Notes: generated by a model from the sequence alone, not told the origin. A stretch of 64,000 nucleotides of DNA from JAXMEB01 sp046348545 (GCA_046348545.1 JAXMEB010000004.1:615072-679071); one strand, 5' to 3'. Positions 1 through 8,988 are shown, counted from the first letter of the stretch. Numbers and translations: made by a program.

Positions 1-743
1 ATGATGGTGTGAATGCAATTGGGCTTAAAGTTTTAGCGGATGCTTTATCTTCACTTGGAGAAGTTACGGTGATCGCACCCGATCGAGATAGGAGCGGATC
101 CAGCAATTCTCTGACAATCGAGAATCCAGTTCGGATCTCAAAGTTAGAAAATGGTTTTTTTGCTGTAACGGGTACGCCAACAGATTGTGTTCACTTAGGG
201 ATCACTGCTTGGATGAAAAATCGTCCTGACTTGGTTGTCTCGGGTATCAATAGTGGGCCCAATTTAGGTGACGATGTCTTTTATTCTGGGACTGTTGCAG
301 CTGCTATTGAGGCGCGTTTCTTTGATATCCCTGCCATTGCTATTTCAATGGGAGCTCGCTATCCCGAAAAGCATCAATATGAAGTGGCAGGGCGTGTGGC
401 TCAAGAGTTGGTGAAGCAGGTTTCTTTGGAGAGCTTTCTAAAGCCTGTTCTCATCAATGTGAATGTCCCAGATCTCGAATTTGAGGCGATCAAAGGATAC
501 CAGGTCGTTCGTTTAGGGAATCGACATCGTGCTGAGCGTACGATTCAGAGCGAAGATCCAAGAGGTCACGAGGTTTATTGGATAGGGGCGGCTGGACCGG
601 AGCAAGATGCTGGACCTGGTACCGATTTTCATGCCATAAAATCAGGGTATGTCACCATAACCCCGCTTCAAACTGATCTGACGGGCTATTCACTGATGGA
701 TAATCTCAATCAATGGATCAACACAAAAAAGAAAGTGACCTAA
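1..743 (+). CDS. surE: 5'/3'-nucleotidase SurE (5' end outside window)
   Basis: SurE is a metal-dependent nucleotidase that dephosphorylates nucleoside monophosphates under stress. Reading from base 3, the frame gives DDGVNAIG, which is the end of the N-terminal (N)DDG metal-binding motif. Only about the first eight residues are therefore missing and the true start lies just upstream of the window. Further family signatures are the SGSSNSLT segment and the VSGINSGPNLGDDVFYSGTVAAA segment with its N and D ligands. The stop codon overlaps the next gene by 31 bp, which suggests translational coupling. The order surE, yqaA/nlpD, rpoS is the usual gammaproteobacterial stationary-phase cluster; pcm is absent between surE and the next gene. 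Confidence 0.95.
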   Translation, partial: DGVNAIGLKVLADALSSLGEVTVIAPDRDRSGSSNSLTIENPVRISKLENGFFAVTGTPTDCVHLGITAWMKNRPDLVVSGINSGPNLGDDVFYSGTVAAAIEARFFDIPAIAISMGARYPEKHQYEVAGRVAQELVKQVSLESFLKPVLINVNVPDLEFEAIKGYQVVRLGNRHRAERTIQSEDPRGHEVYWIGAAGPEQDAGPGTDFHAIKSGYVTITPLQTDLTGYSLMDNLNQWINTKKKVT

Positions 744-2083
744 CGTTATTTGGTGGCCTCTATCAATGGACCCTTGAGTGGTGTCGAAAGCGTCACGCAA
801 AGGTCTATCTCGGATTTTTAAGTTTCACTGAAGCGATCTTTTTTCCGATTCCACCTGACGTCATGTTAGCACCGATGGTGCTTGCCAAACCGACCCAGGC
901 CTGGCAACTCGCTGCATTGACAACCCTCACCTCAGTTTTGGGTGGGGTAGCTGGATACTTGCTGGGCTTATTTGCTTTTGAAACTCTCGGGGTTGGATTG
1001 ATAGAGATCCTGAATCTAGAGTCTTTTTATGATGAGGCGGTTAGCTGGTTTCAAAGGTTTGGATTTATTGCGATTTTCATTGCAGGCGTGACGCCAATCC
1101 CGTATAAAGTGTTCACTTTAGCGGCGGGTGCATCTCAAATGGCGATCGTGCCGTTTGTATTAGCGTCCCTTATTAGCAGAGCACTTAGATTTTATTTTGT
1201 GGCAGGTTGTATGCGTTACTTTGGACAATCCATTTCATTTCGTAAAAAACATATTGCAGCGATTTGTTTAGCAATGATGACATTGATGATGGGATGCAGT
1301 GGTCCTGTTGAAATGGCGCCGATGGAAAGCCTTTCTTTGGAGCCGGTCACATCGGGTGTGCATGACGTTGTTAGTGGAGACACCATTTATAGTATTGCTT
1401 GGCGCTATAATCGCGATTATCGTGAACTGGCTTCGCTCAATCATTTAAGTGAGCCTTATCGCTTGCAAGCTGGTCAACGCTTGGCGCTCGGAAAAGGGGT
1501 TTCGACAGCATCGCTATCTAGAGAATATGATGTTGTACCAGAGACAAGTTTTAAAGCTGAATCGAATCAAGTTCAACCTTCATTGAGATTTGAACCTGTT
1601 GAAGTCAGTGATCCTGTTGAGCCACTGAAGTCAGCAATTCAAGTTGAATCTCAACCTCAACTCAAAGTAAACGATAATCTTTCATCTAAAACGATGCGTT
1701 TGCCGCCTTCGAAAGGGCGATGGATGTGGCCAGTTGAAGGTCAGATTATGAATCGCTTTATTCCAAGTGGTCCAAAAGTCAATAAAGGCATTGATATTTT
1801 GAGTTCGCGAGGAACACCTGTTCACGCAACTTCAAATGGTAAAGTAGTTTATGCTGGTAATGGCTTGCGTGGATATGGTAATTTGATCATAATCAAGCAT
1901 GACGAAGAGTTTTTGTCAGCATACGCTCATAATGAAACGTTGCTAGCCAAGGAAGGAGAAACCGTTAAACAAGGACAAGTTATCGCAAAAGTGGGTGCCT
2001 CAGGTTCGGATCGTCCCAAACTCCATTTCGAAATCCGATATCGTGGTCAGCCCGTTGATCCCCTAAAATATTTGCCAGGTTAA
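713..2083 (+). CDS. YqaA/DedA-like membrane domain fused to NlpD-like LysM-M23 protein
   Basis: One uninterrupted 456-residue frame joins two proteins that are normally separate. Residues about 10-170 are a YqaA/VTT (SNARE-associated) membrane domain, with segments such as FPIPPDVMLAP and GVTPIPYKVFTL. From residue 167 a lipoprotein-like start follows (MRYFGQS..., hydrophobic stretch, lipobox LMMG-C195), then LysM (about 218-258) and a LytM/M23 domain (about 340-455). The M23 domain has KGIDI where active enzymes have HxxxD. This is the normal degenerate state of NlpD, an amidase activator rather than an enzyme. An internal ATG at 1211 could still initiate NlpD on its own. The fusion removes the usual C-terminal end of YqaA. 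Either it is a real fusion, or a lost stop codon leaves both translated from separate starts. Confidence 0.85.
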   Translation: MDQHKKESDLTLFGGLYQWTLEWCRKRHAKVYLGFLSFTEAIFFPIPPDVMLAPMVLAKPTQAWQLAALTTLTSVLGGVAGYLLGLFAFETLGVGLIEILNLESFYDEAVSWFQRFGFIAIFIAGVTPIPYKVFTLAAGASQMAIVPFVLASLISRALRFYFVAGCMRYFGQSISFRKKHIAAICLAMMTLMMGCSGPVEMAPMESLSLEPVTSGVHDVVSGDTIYSIAWRYNRDYRELASLNHLSEPYRLQAGQRLALGKGVSTASLSREYDVVPETSFKAESNQVQPSLRFEPVEVSDPVEPLKSAIQVESQPQLKVNDNLSSKTMRLPPSKGRWMWPVEGQIMNRFIPSGPKVNKGIDILSSRGTPVHATSNGKVVYAGNGLRGYGNLIIIKHDEEFLSAYAHNETLLAKEGETVKQGQVIAKVGASGSDRPKLHFEIRYRGQPVDPLKYLPG

Positions 2084-2306
2084 TAGGTAACTGCTTTCTC
2101 CAATGGCCTGGGTACCGCGTTTTAACACGGTGCCAAGGTTAAAAGCTGGATGCCGCGTACCAGGACTGGATACATTAAGAGATTCCGTGTTCATCTGACA
2201 GCAGTTGTTAGTTTGCTCAGTATTTGAGTAAATTTGGAACTGTTGTTTCGTTTCCGTATCAAATGGATAGAGTCGAGAGCTTTTAATCTGAAAGGATACT
2301 GCGAAA

Positions 2307-3161
2307 ATGACAGCTGAACAAAAATACACCCAAGATGATGTGCAATGGTATATGAAGGCAATCGGGAAAGGTGCACTGCTCAATGCAGAGCAAGAGCATG
2401 ATATTGCGACAAAAGCACAAGCGGGCGATGATCTGGCAATGCAACTTCTGATTGAAAGAAATCTTCGGCTGGTTGTCAGAGTTGCAAGACATTATTTGAA
2501 TCGCGGATTATCTTTAATGGATTTGGTAGAAGAGGGTAATCTTGGATTGATCCATGCAGCAAAAAAATTCGATCCAACTCGCGGTTCTCGATTTTCCACC
2601 TATGCCATTTGGTGGATTAGACAAAACATTGAACGAGCGATTATGAACCAAGCTCGAACAGTGCGTTTACCGGTGCATGTTTTGAAAGCATTAAGTAAAT
2701 ATTTACAGGTTTCAAAACAATTAACTCAAAAACTGTCTCAAGAACCCAAAGCAATGGAAATTGCTAAGGTGATGCATTTACCATTGACGCAAGTCGATGA
2801 ATTCGAGCAGTGGCGCTGTGACACCGTTTCCTTGGATATTCCAGTCAATGATGAGGTCACTTCTACATATTCGGAACTGATTCCAGATGAGGCGACTCGC
2901 GATCCGGCTTATGAATTCTCCCAAGATGATATTCGCTCCCAAATCCCAGGATGGTTAGAAAGCTTAACAGCGAAGCAACGTGAAGTGGTGCTCCGAAGAT
3001 TCGGGTTGATGGGATACGATGTTATGACTTTAGATGAAGTGGGAGAAGAATTAGGATTGACTCGTGAGCGTGTTAGACAAATTCAAGTTGAAGCGTTACG
3101 AGAGTTAAAGCGCCAAATTGAAGGTGATGGTTTGGTGGCCAGCAATCTCTTTGAGAACTGA
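2307..3161 (+). CDS. rpoS: RNA polymerase sigma factor RpoS
   Basis: This is a sigma-70 family general stress/stationary-phase sigma factor of 284 residues. Region 1.2 begins around DVQWYMKAIG. Region 2 has LRLVVRVARHY, LMDLVEEGNLGLIHA and STYAIWWIRQNIERAIMNQ. Region 3 begins at ARTVRLPVHV and region 4 has the helix-turn-helix LDEVGEELGLTRERVRQIQ. The N-terminus is shorter than in E. coli RpoS. Its position directly after the nlpD domain identifies it as the syntenic rpoS orthologue. A second, more diverged RpoS-type factor lies at 26.6-27.6 kb. The 220-bp gap upstream shows no promoter I can call with confidence. Confidence 0.93.
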   Translation: MTAEQKYTQDDVQWYMKAIGKGALLNAEQEHDIATKAQAGDDLAMQLLIERNLRLVVRVARHYLNRGLSLMDLVEEGNLGLIHAAKKFDPTRGSRFSTYAIWWIRQNIERAIMNQARTVRLPVHVLKALSKYLQVSKQLTQKLSQEPKAMEIAKVMHLPLTQVDEFEQWRCDTVSLDIPVNDEVTSTYSELIPDEATRDPAYEFSQDDIRSQIPGWLESLTAKQREVVLRRFGLMGYDVMTLDEVGEELGLTRERVRQIQVEALRELKRQIEGDGLVASNLFEN

Positions 3162-3260
3162 AATTTTAAGCGATGCGACTGAGTTTGGTCCTGAAGAGTT
3201 TTGGTTGATCAACTAATTTGCAATTTCTCTAAAGTTTGTTAACTTTAAATTGTATATCCT

Positions 3261-3336
3261 AGGGATTGGATATAATAACTGGATGTGTTTACAGGGAATG
3301 ATGAAGGGCAAAGGATTTGCCCTTTTTTATTTTTTA
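3261..3336 (+). ncRNA. candidate RsmY/RsmZ-type CsrA-sequestering sRNA
   Basis: Between rpoS and the thioesterase lies a short stretch with five GGA triplets in about 55 bases (3263, 3268, 3281, 3295, 3313). The last sits exactly in the 3-nt loop of the rho-independent terminator. The 90 bases upstream contain almost none. GGA in loops is the CsrA/RsmA-binding signature of RsmY/RsmZ/CsrB RNAs, and in Pseudomonas rsmZ also lies next to rpoS. A possible -10 (TATATC at 3253) would start the RNA before the first GGA; the TATAAT at 3271 would give a shorter form. There is no good -35, as in activator-dependent promoters. This is inference from motif density and synteny. Confidence 0.4.
3304..3336 (+). 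terminator. rho-independent terminator after rpoS/candidate sRNA
   Basis: A perfect 9-bp stem (AAGGGCAAA / TTTGCCCTT) with the loop GGA is followed by a T-rich tail (TTTTATTTTTT). It ends the rpoS-side transcripts and lies 33 bp before the thioesterase start. Confidence 0.85.
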
Positions 3337-3369
3337 CGGTTTAATTTTCTTATTTTTCAAGAAAATGAA

Positions 3370-3834
3370 ATGTCACACCAATCTCTCCAAGATCAATATG
3401 CCCCTCATAACGCTTGCTTTGGATGTGGTCCCTCCAATGAGCAGGGTTTAAAAATCAAAAGCTATCCTGAAGGAGATATCGTCGTGGCAACCTGGGAAGC
3501 TAAACCACATCATGAGGCATTTCCGGGGATGCTGAATGGGGGGATTATTGGTGCCTTACTAGACTGTCATTCCAATTGGACCGCCGCGTATCATTTGATG
3601 AAGGTTCAAAATTTAGAAACGCCTCCTTGTACAGTGACGGCTTATTTTAATGTGAGTCTGCATAAACCGACCCCTTCAGAGCAACCGATTCGATTGACCG
3701 CACAGTGTACTAAAATCGAAAATGACCGAGCCTATATTCATGCTGAATTATTTTCAGGTGAGAAAAAATGTGCCTCTTGCGAAGGGCTCTTTGTGGCTGT
3801 GAAACCAGGGCATCCGGCGTACCATAGGTGGTAA
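3370..3834 (+). CDS. PaaI-type hotdog-fold thioesterase
   Basis: This is a 154-residue protein of the 4HBT/PaaI superfamily, probably hydrolysing an acyl-CoA thioester; the substrate is unknown. It has an N-terminal CFGCG motif, then the hotdog helix signature HHEAFPGMLNGGIIGALLDCH with the conserved glycines and acidic residue. The frame is open upstream to 3250, but that extension lies over the terminator. The ATG at 3370 (MSHQSLQ) is the sensible start. The stop is one base before the next start, so this gene heads a three-gene operon with the two YeeE/YedE-type membrane proteins. Confidence 0.8.
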   Translation: MSHQSLQDQYAPHNACFGCGPSNEQGLKIKSYPEGDIVVATWEAKPHHEAFPGMLNGGIIGALLDCHSNWTAAYHLMKVQNLETPPCTVTAYFNVSLHKPTPSEQPIRLTAQCTKIENDRAYIHAELFSGEKKCASCEGLFVAVKPGHPAYHRW

Positions 3835-3835
3835 G

Positions 3836-4267
3836 ATGATTGACTATGCTCACTTTAACCCGATTGAATCTTTTTTGGGCGGGATTTTAATTGGTATTGC
3901 GGTTAGTATGCTGTTGATTATCAATGGTCGGATTGCTGGTGTCAGTGGAATAATCGCTGGTCTCTTGGGCCGTCCAACCCATGAGACGGTATGGCGTGCT
4001 TTATTTATTTTGGGGTTATTACTGGCTTCCTTTTTATATGATTCAGTATATTTACTACCTGAGATTAAAATAACATCCAACACCTTCATATTAGTGATCT
4101 CTGGATTATTAGTTGGGATTGGAACGCGATTGGGGAGTGGCTGTACGAGCGGCCATGGTATTTGTGGATTATCTCGATTTTCAATCCGCTCGGTGGTAGC
4201 AACCTTTTTATTTATGTTGGCAGGGATTATCACGGTCTATGTGATGCGCCATATCTTTGGGGGATAA
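3836..4267 (+). CDS. YeeE/YedE-family membrane protein, N-terminal-half type
   Basis: This 143-residue protein has four to five hydrophobic segments and belongs to the YeeE/YedE (Sulf_transp) family, linked to thiosulfate or other sulfur-compound uptake. The diagnostic glycine/cysteine motif is GSGCTSGHGICG. Full-length YeeE carries two such repeats; here the two halves are separate genes, this one and the next. It follows the thioesterase with a 1-bp gap and overlaps or abuts the second half, so the two are expected to work as one complex in the inner membrane. Confidence 0.85.
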   Translation: MIDYAHFNPIESFLGGILIGIAVSMLLIINGRIAGVSGIIAGLLGRPTHETVWRALFILGLLLASFLYDSVYLLPEIKITSNTFILVISGLLVGIGTRLGSGCTSGHGICGLSRFSIRSVVATFLFMLAGIITVYVMRHIFGG

Positions 4268-4268
4268 A

Positions 4269-4685
4269 GTGTTTTTCATAGCTTCACTGATGTCAGGACT
4301 CATTTTCGGCATTGGATTATTGTTGTCTGGTATGGCGAGTCCTGCAAAAGTAATTAGTTTTCTAGATATCACTGGCAGCTGGGATCCATCCCTTATTTTT
4401 GTCATGATTGGTGCATTGTTGATTTCAACGATTTCCTTTCGAATTTCAAAGCATATGCGGAAAGCGCTTTGCGCAGATCAGATTCAGGTACCGGCCAGTA
4501 AGCAGGTAGATTTAAAATTAGTACTAGGTAGTTTACTGTTTGGTATGGGTTGGGGGTTAGCTGGATTTTGCCCAGGGCCGGCTATAGTCGCTGTTGGTGC
4601 GTTTAAGTTTGAAGCCCTGGTTTTTGCTGCGTCTATGGTTGTGGGGATGATTATTGTGAATTTAACTAACAATAAGACTTTCTAG
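4269..4685 (+). CDS. YeeE/YedE-family (DUF6691-like) second half
   Basis: This is the partner of the preceding gene. It is a small polytopic membrane protein with the family motif GFCPGPAIVAVG near the C-terminus, equivalent to GSGCTSGHGICG in the first half. The frame is open from a TTG at 4257. GTG at 4269 is chosen because a GGGGG ribosome-binding stretch lies 7 bp upstream and overlaps the preceding stop. A role in sulfur-compound import is family knowledge; the substrate is not visible from sequence. Confidence 0.8.
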   Translation: MFFIASLMSGLIFGIGLLLSGMASPAKVISFLDITGSWDPSLIFVMIGALLISTISFRISKHMRKALCADQIQVPASKQVDLKLVLGSLLFGMGWGLAGFCPGPAIVAVGAFKFEALVFAASMVVGMIIVNLTNNKTF

Positions 4686-4694
4686 GGTGTGTTC

Positions 4695-4764
4695 CTAAAG
4701 TTTCAACCACACAAGTATTGCGACGACAGTTAATGCTGCCATGAACATTACTTTTGTTTTATCA
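4695..4764 (-). pseudogene. 3' remnant of an IS5-type transposase
   Basis: Read on the minus strand, these 70 bases encode KVMFMAALTVVAILVWLKL and a stop, which resembles the extreme C-terminus of IS5-family transposases. The flank (AGGGTGTGTTCCTAAAG, 4684-4700) recurs almost unchanged at 34078-34095, as expected for a terminal inverted repeat. Everything else of the element is gone; the palindromic repeat at 4765 abuts it. Confidence 0.4.
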
Positions 4765-4892
4765 TATACCCTTCACAGCTGAATTTTCGGGGTTGTTGCC
4801 TTCGCGATCCTCATCGCAGTCATGTACTTTGTGTACACTCCTGCGTCTCGAACGCTCGGCGCCTACCCGAAAAATCATCTGTTGTGGGTATA
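4765..4892. repeat. dispersed palindromic repeat (DPR), copy 1, full length
   Basis: This is the type copy of 128 bp. It has inverted ends TATACCCTTCACAGCTGA and TATACCCACAACAGATGA (right end reverse-complemented), both continuing into TTTTCGGG. The interior is itself an imperfect palindrome centred on a GTACACAAAGTAC-like core, so the whole unit can fold into one long hairpin. It lies 28 bp beyond the stop of the RND pump gene. Confidence 0.85.
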
Positions 4893-4920
4893 ATAAAATT
4901 CTCCCTGAGCAATAGATCAA

Positions 4921-7900
4921 CTATTCTTTGGTTGTGGAGGAGGTGGTGGTGGCCAAGAACAAGCAATAAACAATTGGAATCACAAAGAGGGTAAATAGGG
5001 TTCCAATGGTCATTCCACCGACAATGACCCAACCAATCTCTTGCCTGGATTCAGCTCCAGATCCAACGGCAAAAGCTAAGGGTAATGTGCCAAATACTGT
5101 CGCGGCCGTCGTCATTAAAATAGGTCTAAATCGTAAACTAGCCGCTTTAACAATCGCTGCTTGCAAAGCTTCACCTTGTGACCGTAATTGATTCGCAAAT
5201 TCAACAATCAAAATACCATGTTTACTAATTAACCCAATCAAGGTAATCAACCCAATTTGACTGAATAGATTCAAAGATCCTTTTGTTAAATGCAAGGTTA
5301 AAAGTGCCCCCATGACCGCAAGTGGCACACTTAATAGAATCACAAAAGGATGCTTAAAGCTTTCAAACTGCGCAGCAAGCACTAGGAATATCACCACTAA
5401 AGCCAGGATGAAAGTCGTACTCAAGCTGCTTTTAGCTTGCATAAATGCTCTTGAAGCACCGGTATAATCAACCTGCACTTTTTCTTTGCCCACTTCGCGA
5501 ATGGTATTCGTTAAGAAATCAAGTGCGTCGGAGAGCGCGTACCCTTCATTTAAAGTTGCGCTAATAACCGTGGCAGGCAGTTTATTGAAGTGATTTAAAG
5601 TACTCGCTGCAACGGTTTCTTCGATATAAATTAAATTGGCTAGATGAACCATCTCACCTTGATCGGTCCGCATAAAGACAGATTCAATATTCGATGGATC
5701 TTGTCTGCGCGTTGGATCGGCTTGCAAAATCACATCATATTGTTTCCCATCGGATTTAAAGTGTGTCACTTGGAGACCGCCAAATAAAATCTCAAGCGTG
5801 TGGCCAATCTCATCAATCTCGATGCCCAATGAAGCGGCTTTGTCTCGATTAACGACCATCTCAATTTGAGGTTTGTTCAATTTAAGATCGGAATCGATAT
5901 TTGAGATGCCAGGATAAGTCGAGGCCTTTTGTATCACCTGATCTACAACCAATTTCATTTCATCAAAGCTACCAGATTGCTGCATAACAACAGATACCGA
6001 ACCTCCAAATCCCCCTTCATCAATCGAAGAAGGGGGATTTATGGCAAAGCTCATTAGGCCGGGTATGGTAAACAATTTTCCAGAGAGTTCTTGAACAACT
6101 GCTTGCTGGGATCGTTCTCGTTTTGACCAGTCCGTTAATCCTGCAAATGCAAATACCTGTTTCACATTCGGATAACCTACGGCCGTAAAATAGCGATCAA
6201 CCTCAGGAATTTCATTCAGAAAAGCTTCAATTTGATTCGCATACCGATCGGTGTAACCAATCGTTGAGCCTTCAGGTGACATTCCAATGGCAATTGCAAA
6301 CCCTCTATCTTCAGCTGGGGCGAGTTCATGATTTAGAGTTTGATAGAGTACCACGTTGAGCCCAATGGCAATAGCTAATCCAAACATGATCTTTTTAGGA
6401 TGCTGGAGACAAAAAGCGAGAGCGGATTGATAACTCGTTGATACTTTATCTAAGGCAACTTCAATAGCATTATAAAGCGCGCTATGTTTCTTTTCCTCTT
6501 GCCGAATAAACTTCCCACACATCATTGGAGAAAGCGTTAGGGCTGTGAATCCAGACAGCAGGACGCTACCGGCGAGTACCACCGCAAACTCTGTGAAGAG
6601 CTTACCCACACGGCCTTCAGCAAAGGCAACCGGTGCAAAAACGGCCATCAAGGTGAGCGTCATGGCAACCACGGCGGTACCAATTTCGCGGATCCCTTTG
6701 ATGGCAGCCTCTAAAGGTTTCAGACCACTTTCGATATGCCGATGGATATTTTCAAGCACCACAATCGCATCATCAACCACGAGGCCAATCGCAAGTACCA
6801 TGGCAAGGAGGGTGAGGGTATTAATACTAAACCCTAAAACGTACATAATCCCAAAAGAGCCTATCAAGGCAATCGGAATGGTGAGGAGCGGAATAATCGT
6901 TGCTCTAAAGCTTCTTAAAAAGAAGAAAATAACGAGAACCACCAAGGCGACGGCTTCAAAAAGTGCTTTATAAACAGAATGAATGGATTGTTTAATCGCC
7001 TCAGTTGAATCATAGGCGATCGTCATTTCCATCCCCTTCGGTAGATTCGCTTGAATTTCAGGGACTGCCTTTTCAAGGGCCGCGCGAATGTCTAAGGGGT
7101 TAGCCGTTGATTGTTTGATAATCCCGAGTCCGACCGCTGGGCGACTGTTATATCGGGTGATAAAGCGATCATAATGCGGTCCAATCTCAATCCGGGCAAC
7201 ATCCTGAAGCTTAATCAGATGACCTTCAGACTCAGACAATACGAGATTTTCAAAATCTGGAATAGACTGTAGATCGGTTTTAGCATAGACGGTAAATTCG
7301 ACATCTGCGCTTTCTACACGCCCTGCTGGAATTTCCACATTTTGTTTCAAAAGTGCTGTCTCAACATCGCCAGGCGTTAAATTAAAAGCAGCTAATTTGT
7401 CATTATTCAACCAAATGCGCATACTTTTCTTGCGTTCGCCAGCTGTAAAAACACGGGCTACCCCAGGTAGGATTTCGACTCGATCTTTGACAACGCGATC
7501 ACTAAAATCACTGATTTGCATCAGATCATGTTGATCGCTAAAAAAGGCAAGCCAAATAATCGGCTCAGCATCGGCCTCCATTTTGGCGACGATAGGCTCT
7601 TGAGCCTCCTTGGGCATCATCGCACGCGCTTGGCTGATACGATCTCGAACGGTATTCGTCGCTTGTTCCATGGGATAGTTCATATGGAACTGAAGGGTGA
7701 TTTCACTAACTTCATCTTTACTGGATGATTGCATGAAATCAAGGCCTTCCACACCAGCCAGCACATCCTCAATGGGACGTGTGATACGGCTTTCAATAAT
7801 CTCAGCGCTGGCGCCAAAATAATTAGTTGAGACGCTGACAATCGGAGCATTGATGTTCGGAAACTCGCGAACGGTTAAAAATTTAAAAGAAATCATTCCA

Positions 7901-7971
7901 AACAATAAAATTAAAAGATTGATCACCGTTGCAAAGACGGGACGTTGAATACAAAACTCACTGATTTTCAT
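4921..7971 (-). CDS. RND-family multidrug efflux pump, inner-membrane subunit
   Basis: This is a 1016-residue HAE1/MexB-like proton-driven drug exporter. The N-terminus ISEFCIQRPVFATVINLLILLFG is the classical first membrane helix. A large periplasmic porter domain follows, then helices 2-6 around residues 335-470 with GLVVDDAIVVLENI containing the paired aspartates of the proton relay. The second half repeats the design (ASLRFRPILMTTAATVFGTLPLA). It is the last gene of a minus-strand operon, with the periplasmic adaptor 8 bp upstream and a MATE exporter before that. No outer-membrane TolC-type gene is present, so it probably uses one encoded elsewhere. Confidence 0.93.
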   Translation of the reverse strand: MKISEFCIQRPVFATVINLLILLFGMISFKFLTVREFPNINAPIVSVSTNYFGASAEIIESRITRPIEDVLAGVEGLDFMQSSSKDEVSEITLQFHMNYPMEQATNTVRDRISQARAMMPKEAQEPIVAKMEADAEPIIWLAFFSDQHDLMQISDFSDRVVKDRVEILPGVARVFTAGERKKSMRIWLNNDKLAAFNLTPGDVETALLKQNVEIPAGRVESADVEFTVYAKTDLQSIPDFENLVLSESEGHLIKLQDVARIEIGPHYDRFITRYNSRPAVGLGIIKQSTANPLDIRAALEKAVPEIQANLPKGMEMTIAYDSTEAIKQSIHSVYKALFEAVALVVLVIFFFLRSFRATIIPLLTIPIALIGSFGIMYVLGFSINTLTLLAMVLAIGLVVDDAIVVLENIHRHIESGLKPLEAAIKGIREIGTAVVAMTLTLMAVFAPVAFAEGRVGKLFTEFAVVLAGSVLLSGFTALTLSPMMCGKFIRQEEKKHSALYNAIEVALDKVSTSYQSALAFCLQHPKKIMFGLAIAIGLNVVLYQTLNHELAPAEDRGFAIAIGMSPEGSTIGYTDRYANQIEAFLNEIPEVDRYFTAVGYPNVKQVFAFAGLTDWSKRERSQQAVVQELSGKLFTIPGLMSFAINPPSSIDEGGFGGSVSVVMQQSGSFDEMKLVVDQVIQKASTYPGISNIDSDLKLNKPQIEMVVNRDKAASLGIEIDEIGHTLEILFGGLQVTHFKSDGKQYDVILQADPTRRQDPSNIESVFMRTDQGEMVHLANLIYIEETVAASTLNHFNKLPATVISATLNEGYALSDALDFLTNTIREVGKEKVQVDYTGASRAFMQAKSSLSTTFILALVVIFLVLAAQFESFKHPFVILLSVPLAVMGALLTLHLTKGSLNLFSQIGLITLIGLISKHGILIVEFANQLRSQGEALQAAIVKAASLRFRPILMTTAATVFGTLPLAFAVGSGAESRQEIGWVIVGGMTIGTLFTLFVIPIVYCLFLATTTSSTTKE

Positions 7972-7979
7972 CTTTAAAC

Positions 7980-8987
7980 CTATTTTTGAATCGGAGCAAC
8001 CGGACTGCCGGGTTGAAGGCGAGCCTGTCCGCTGATAATCACCCTATCTTCTTTGGATAAACCTTCCAGCACTTCAACGACAGTTTGTTGACGTTTACCG
8101 GTTTTGATTTTAAGTTTTTCAGCTTTGCCGTCTTTGACGACAAATACATATTTTCCATTTTTATCCGCAAAAATAGCGGACTCAGAAATTAAGAGGATAT
8201 TTTCTCTTGTGCTTAAGGTTAAATTTAAGGTGACAAACATCCCTGGACGCAAACGATGATCCGTATTAGATAAAGTCGCTTTGATCAGTACATTTCGAGC
8301 CTTCGGATCGACCTTCGGATCGATAGCAACTACTTTTGCCGTAAAAGACTCATTAGGATAAGCATCCGTTTGTGCTCGAACCATTGCTTCTTCTTTGAGT
8401 GATGAGAGATAGATTTCTGGGACTTTAAAGAAGACAAAGAGTTCATCCAGGTTCTCAATGTTAACGATATACTCGCCAGCTTGAACATAATTGCCCGCAG
8501 CGATTTGTCTGATCCCCATGACGCCAGGGAAGGGGGCTTTAATTTGAGTTTGCTCAAAGCGTGCTCGAGCAAGCGATAAACGTGCTTCGGCTGATTTAAC
8601 TTCCGCCAAAGCATGATCGCGTTCACTGGTACTACCCGTTCCCTTTTGATGTAGGGTATCAAGGCGCTTAAAATCTAGCTCAGCTTCAGCCTGCTTCGCT
8701 TCAGCTAGTTTGACTTCTGCTGCAAAGACATCATCATCTAAAGAAATGAGTAGACGTCCCGCCTCGACTGTTTCGCCATCTGTAAAGTGAAATGCTTTGA
8801 TACGACCTGCTATTTCAGGTCGTATCATCACGCTTTGAATCGCAGCCAAGGTGCCAATGGCTTGGAGAGAATCTTCTAAGTTACCCACCGTCACCTGCTG
8901 AACCTCAACAGGGATAGGGGGCATCTCATTTCCAAATGCTGTCGATATGCTCAGCACCATACAAAAGGCGATGATTAATTTTTTCAT
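7980..8987 (-). CDS. RND efflux periplasmic adaptor (membrane fusion protein)
   Basis: This 335-residue protein links the RND pump to an outer-membrane channel. It has a signal peptide (KKLIIAFCMVLSISTAFG), a biotinyl/lipoyl-like domain (AIGTLAAIQSVMIRPEIAGRI and, after the hairpin, IKAPFPGVMGIRQIAAGNYV), an alpha-helical hairpin (about 95-150) and beta-barrel segments. The start is ATG at 8987, preceded by GGAGG at 5 bp; an in-frame TTG 12 bp upstream lies over that ribosome-binding site and is rejected. The upstream MATE stop sits only 1 bp before this start, so the genes are cotranscribed. Confidence 0.92.
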   Translation of the reverse strand: MKKLIIAFCMVLSISTAFGNEMPPIPVEVQQVTVGNLEDSLQAIGTLAAIQSVMIRPEIAGRIKAFHFTDGETVEAGRLLISLDDDVFAAEVKLAEAKQAEAELDFKRLDTLHQKGTGSTSERDHALAEVKSAEARLSLARARFEQTQIKAPFPGVMGIRQIAAGNYVQAGEYIVNIENLDELFVFFKVPEIYLSSLKEEAMVRAQTDAYPNESFTAKVVAIDPKVDPKARNVLIKATLSNTDHRLRPGMFVTLNLTLSTRENILLISESAIFADKNGKYVFVVKDGKAEKLKIKTGKRQQTVVEVLEGLSKEDRVIISGQARLQPGSPVAPIQK

Positions 8988-8988
8988 A

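Noticed and set aside
2084..2306. Imperfect inverted repeat CTGGGTACCGCG...TGCCGCGTACCAG upstream of rpoS
   Set aside because: The arms match only in part and no second copy or promoter link is seen; left unannotated.
6545..6973. 142-codon plus-strand frame inside the RND gene
   Set aside because: It is antisense to a strongly conserved coding sequence, with low-complexity composition; shadow frame.
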